54,766 bases of DNA from Clostridiales bacterium (GTDB lineage: Bacteria > Bacillota > Clostridia > Lachnospirales > Lachnospiraceae). The stretch is taken from assembly GCA_018374355.1 (NCBI GenBank), contig JAHAFI010000020.1, positions 1 through 54,766 of the forward strand, given 5' to 3'. The notes below the pieces were generated by a model. The model was not told the origin of the DNA, searched no databases, and was given only the letters and a program-made list of their open reading frames with translations. This document shows, in pieces, positions 51,940 through 54,766 of this stretch. Within the stretch, counting starts at the first letter, position 1. Each line of letters opens with the position of its first letter. Made by a program: the position numbers and the translations under genes.

Positions 51940-54766
51940 GTGTTGCTATAGTACAGAAGATTGAAAATATACTTAAGGCACCGTATAATACAAAAAATTT
52001 TGTAGATATGGTCAGAGAAATATTTCCTGATGTAAAATTGGTTGCTCCAGATAAATTCCGTAAAGAATATTCTAATTTTTCATCGCACATTGAGGGAAGT
52101 ATTCATGTGGGGATTTATAGAACGCCGGATAAAAAGAATATTATAATAATGGCGGTAGAATTAAATAAATCCCGTTACGTGGAAAATTCCAGAAGTACAC
52201 AGCGAAGCTATGCTAAGAAATTGATAGAGAATGGTAATGCAGATGCAGCTTTTGTTGCGTTCTATACAAGTGGAAATCCTAAGTGGCGTTTATCATTTGT
52301 CAGACTGGATTATGAAATGAAAATCGAAAATGGAAAACTCAAAACGGCTGAGAATATGACGCCAGCAAAACGTTATTCATATCTTGTGGGCGAAGGAGAA
52401 CCATGTCATACAGCAATTAGTAGATTTGAGCGCTTCATTATGGATAATATGGCAAATCCGGAACACCCTACTTTAGATGGATTGGAAGAGGCTTTTAGTG
52501 TAGAAAAAGTGACGGATGAATTTTTTCAGTTATATTGTGAAAAGTTTTATCAATTACAGGAACAATTGGAATCAAATGAGGATTTCAAAATCGAAGCACA
52601 GCAGCATAATTATTCTTCGGCACAATTCGCAAAAAAACTTATGGGACAAATCGTTTTCTTATACTTCCTGCAAAAGAAAGGATGGTTGGGAGTAGGTGCG
52701 TGGCCTAGCACATTGACAGAAAAAGAGTATAAGAATGCATTTTATGCACGAGGAACGAAATCGAGGGAACTCATTCCTATCGTATATAAGCCGGTTGGAG
52801 ATGGAACATATAAAGTATCCAGTAAAGGTTTAAATAGTATTTGTGATGCAGATGAAGAAATTCTGGCACAATGTGTAAAAGGGAAACCTTGGGGAACAGG
52901 TCCGCAGAATTTTATGCGAAAACTCTACGAACTTGCAGAAAAAAGAAATGTAAATTTTTATGATGAATTATTAGAGCCGCTTTTTTATGGGGCGTTGAAT
53001 GTTAATCGTGGTGAGCAAGGGTATTGTCCGGCATTGCATTGTCGGATACCATTCCTTTCAGGTGGACTTTTTGAACCTATTGATGGATACGATTGGGAAC
53101 ACAATGATTTTGCAATTCCAAATGAAGTGTTTTCAAATGCCGCAGTAAAAGGAAAAAGAGACGCGGATGGTATTTTAGATATTTTTGACCGTTATAATTT
53201 TACTATGAGTGAAGATGAGCCAATGGAACGTGAAGTAGCCATTGATCCGGAAATGTTGGGTAAAGTATTTGAAAACTTACTGGAGATTAATGACAGAAAA
53301 TCGAAGGGAGCATTCTATACACCTCGTGAAATCGTACATTATATGTGCCAGGAGAGCCTGATAAATTATCTGGCAAATGTATTGCAAATTGAAGAAGAAG
53401 CTATTCGGAGTTTTATTCTTTATGGTGATTTCATGAAAGATGAAGATACTGTGAAGGAAAAACGTCAGGGAAATGGTGGAATGTTTATTTCGGATAAACT
53501 TTATGCACTTGATCAGTCTGGAACGGTAGTAGTAAATAGATTGTTAGATATGGATCAGGCATTGAAAGATATTCGTGTAGCAGACCCGGCGGTTGGATCC
53601 GGCGCATTTCCTCTTGGAATGCTCAATGAAATTGTTCGTGCGAGACAAAATATCTCGGCATATTTAGCCATAACTATGAGTCCATATGATGTGCGCATGA
53701 TGTACCAGATGGAGCGTTCACCACATGAGTTGAAATATGAAACGATTAAAAATTGTATTTTTGCGTCTGATATTGAACCTTCTGCAGTTGATATAGCACA
53801 ACTTCGTCTGTGGCTATCGTTAGTAATTGATGATGAAATCAATCCTGATGCACAGAATATATTGGAAGGACATCGTAATCCGCTGCCATTACCGAACTTG
53901 GAGTGTAATATTCTTTGCGGTAATAGTTTATTGGATGAATTTGAAGATATTAAGTTAATTAATGAGAGCGAATTAATTGGTACTGCAGGAGAAGTTTATC
54001 AGCGGAATATGAATCAAGACCGTTTTGATGCTATTTTAACCCAATTAATTTCAAAACAGGATGAGTTGTTCCGATGTGATGATACGAATAAAAAGCATCA
54101 GTTGCTGGAAGAAATAGCCTCCTTACGTGATATGATTATTATGTCACAGATGTATGGTTGTGATTCGGAAAAACTAGAACATTATCAAGAAAGTAAAAAA
54201 CAGGCATCAAAACCATATGTGTTATGGCAGTTGGATTTTGCACGTGTATTTAAAGAAAAGGGCGGCTTTGATATTGTTATTGGTAATCCACCTTATATAC
54301 AATTGCAGAAAGAAATTAATGAAGACACTGGAGAAAAATTAGGTGATCAATATAAGAATGCAGGTTTTGAAAGTTTTGCAAGAACAGGAGATATCTATTG
54401 TCTGTTTTATGAAAAAGGATATTCCTTACTTCGTGAAAATGGTGTTTTGAGTTTTATAACAAGTAATAAGTGGATGCGAGCAGGTTATGGAAAAGCGCTT
54501 AGGGGATTTTTTGCACAAAAGACAAACCCGTTAATTTTAATTGATTTTGCCGGACAAAAAATATTTGAATCTGCGACAGTAGACGTGAATATTTTGATGT
54601 TTTCTAAAGCTAAAAATGAAGGTAATACGGTGGCTTGTATTGCAAAAGAAGAGTGCCGAGATAATTTGAGCGTTTTTGTAATGCAAAATAGTAGTCAGAT
54701 GAACTTCACCAGCTCTGACAGCTGGACAATCCTGTCTCCGATTGAGCAAAGCATCAAGCGGAAGAT
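51936..54766 (+). CDS. Eco57I-class adenine-specific DNA methyltransferase (3' end outside window)
   Basis: An open frame with no stop to the window end, at least 943 residues. It starts at an ATG overlapping the helicase stop codon. The N-terminal 170 residues are of unknown function. A helical region leads to the methylase core: KGAFYTPREIVHYM, SAM-binding motif I DPAVGSGAFPLGML (550 onwards) and catalytic motif IV GNPPYIQL (NPPY at 784-787), as in Eco57I/type I HsdM-like N6-adenine methyltransferases. Large proteins of this kind recognise and modify DNA; with the PLD-helicase it forms a probable restriction-modification or BREX-like defence operon. The target-recognition region is probably in the missing part. 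Confidence 0.9.
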   Translation, partial: MSVAIVQKIENILKAPYNTKNFVDMVREIFPDVKLVAPDKFRKEYSNFSSHIEGSIHVGIYRTPDKKNIIIMAVELNKSRYVENSRSTQRSYAKKLIENGNADAAFVAFYTSGNPKWRLSFVRLDYEMKIENGKLKTAENMTPAKRYSYLVGEGEPCHTAISRFERFIMDNMANPEHPTLDGLEEAFSVEKVTDEFFQLYCEKFYQLQEQLESNEDFKIEAQQHNYSSAQFAKKLMGQIVFLYFLQKKGWLGVGAWPSTLTEKEYKNAFYARGTKSRELIPIVYKPVGDGTYKVSSKGLNSICDADEEILAQCVKGKPWGTGPQNFMRKLYELAEKRNVNFYDELLEPLFYGALNVNRGEQGYCPALHCRIPFLSGGLFEPIDGYDWEHNDFAIPNEVFSNAAVKGKRDADGILDIFDRYNFTMSEDEPMEREVAIDPEMLGKVFENLLEINDRKSKGAFYTPREIVHYMCQESLINYLANVLQIEEEAIRSFILYGDFMKDEDTVKEKRQGNGGMFISDKLYALDQSGTVVVNRLLDMDQALKDIRVADPAVGSGAFPLGMLNEIVRARQNISAYLAITMSPYDVRMMYQMERSPHELKYETIKNCIFASDIEPSAVDIAQLRLWLSLVIDDEINPDAQNILEGHRNPLPLPNLECNILCGNSLLDEFEDIKLINESELIGTAGEVYQRNMNQDRFDAILTQLISKQDELFRCDDTNKKHQLLEEIASLRDMIIMSQMYGCDSEKLEHYQESKKQASKPYVLWQLDFARVFKEKGGFDIVIGNPPYIQLQKEINEDTGEKLGDQYKNAGFESFARTGDIYCLFYEKGYSLLRENGVLSFITSNKWMRAGYGKALRGFFAQKTNPLILIDFAGQKIFESATVDVNILMFSKAKNEGNTVACIAKEECRDNLSVFVMQNSSQMNFTSSDSWTILSPIEQSIKRK

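Larger units (their letters stand above)
41332..54766 (+). mobile_element. Integrative element 2 (left part; right end outside window)
   Basis: It begins in the S8 protease gene and holds tnpV, a mobC-type gene with structured DNA, the DUF6870-like gene and a serine recombinase trio matching that of element 1 gene for gene. Unlike in element 1, the recombinases are not followed by an attR and the rest of the protease gene; instead a regulator and a restriction-type cluster continue to the window end. Either these are cargo to the right of the recombinases, or another insertion lies there. Confidence 0.72.

Noticed and set aside
48766..54766. DISARM or classical BREX system
   Set aside because: The helicase has an N-terminal PLD domain and no DrmA/DrmB genes are seen; no BrxC, PglZ or BrxL is in the window. 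The subtype is left open.

Overview
The window looks like a chromosome segment of a Lachnospiraceae-type gut clostridium. The grounds are AGGAGG-like ribosome sites before most genes, type III glutamine synthetase, an FMN riboswitch and a T-box, CspA/B-like subtilase pieces, and tandem large serine recombinases of the kind common in Clostridia. No tRNA, rRNA or CRISPR array was seen. The assignment is inference; there is no marker gene.

Left flank (1-11,473), host-like: a glycan-use group (GH29 fucosidase, convergent GntR/LacI-type regulator, GH116 glycosidase, GH38 mannosidase), a decayed gene with a small partner, an FMN-riboswitch-controlled riboflavin transporter (ribU), a Nudix hydrolase, and the first part of a subtilisin-like (S8) protease gene.

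Element 1 (11,474-40,134; 28,661 bp) splits that protease gene inside its catalytic-Asp motif. Joining the outer flanks at a shared GG restores the reading frame (..IDSG|VDYTHEDF..). The right end carries a small conserved gene and three tandem large serine recombinases. The cargo, all on one strand, is a metabolic set: a LysR regulator with metY and cysK, then gltB, gltD, type III glutamine synthetase, an ammonium channel fused to a PII domain, asnB, pyrG, purF, carA and carB. It takes up ammonium, makes glutamine, and spends the amide nitrogen on glutamate, asparagine, CTP, purines and carbamoyl phosphate. gltB and glnN each have a strong promoter followed by two terminator-attenuators. Each attenuator carries a short hairpin with an A-A-N-G-R-C hexaloop, which fits ANTAR-protein antitermination targets. 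asnB has a T-box leader.

The middle of the protease gene (40,135-41,331, with catalytic His and Ser) follows, and is cut again at another GG by element 2 (41,332 to beyond the window end). Element 2 has a left end closely related to that of element 1. It carries tnpV, mobC with strong inverted repeats and 15-bp-spaced iteron-like repeats, the same small gene plus recombinase trio, then a Cro-like regulator, a PLD-helicase protein and an Eco57I-class adenine methyltransferase that runs off the window. The last two look like a restriction-modification or phage-defence system. Its right end and the last piece of the protease gene are not in the window.

The main discovery candidate is element 1: a site-specific mobile element that moves a nearly complete ammonium-to-glutamine-to-amidotransferase network with its own RNA control, inside a protease gene that excision could restore.
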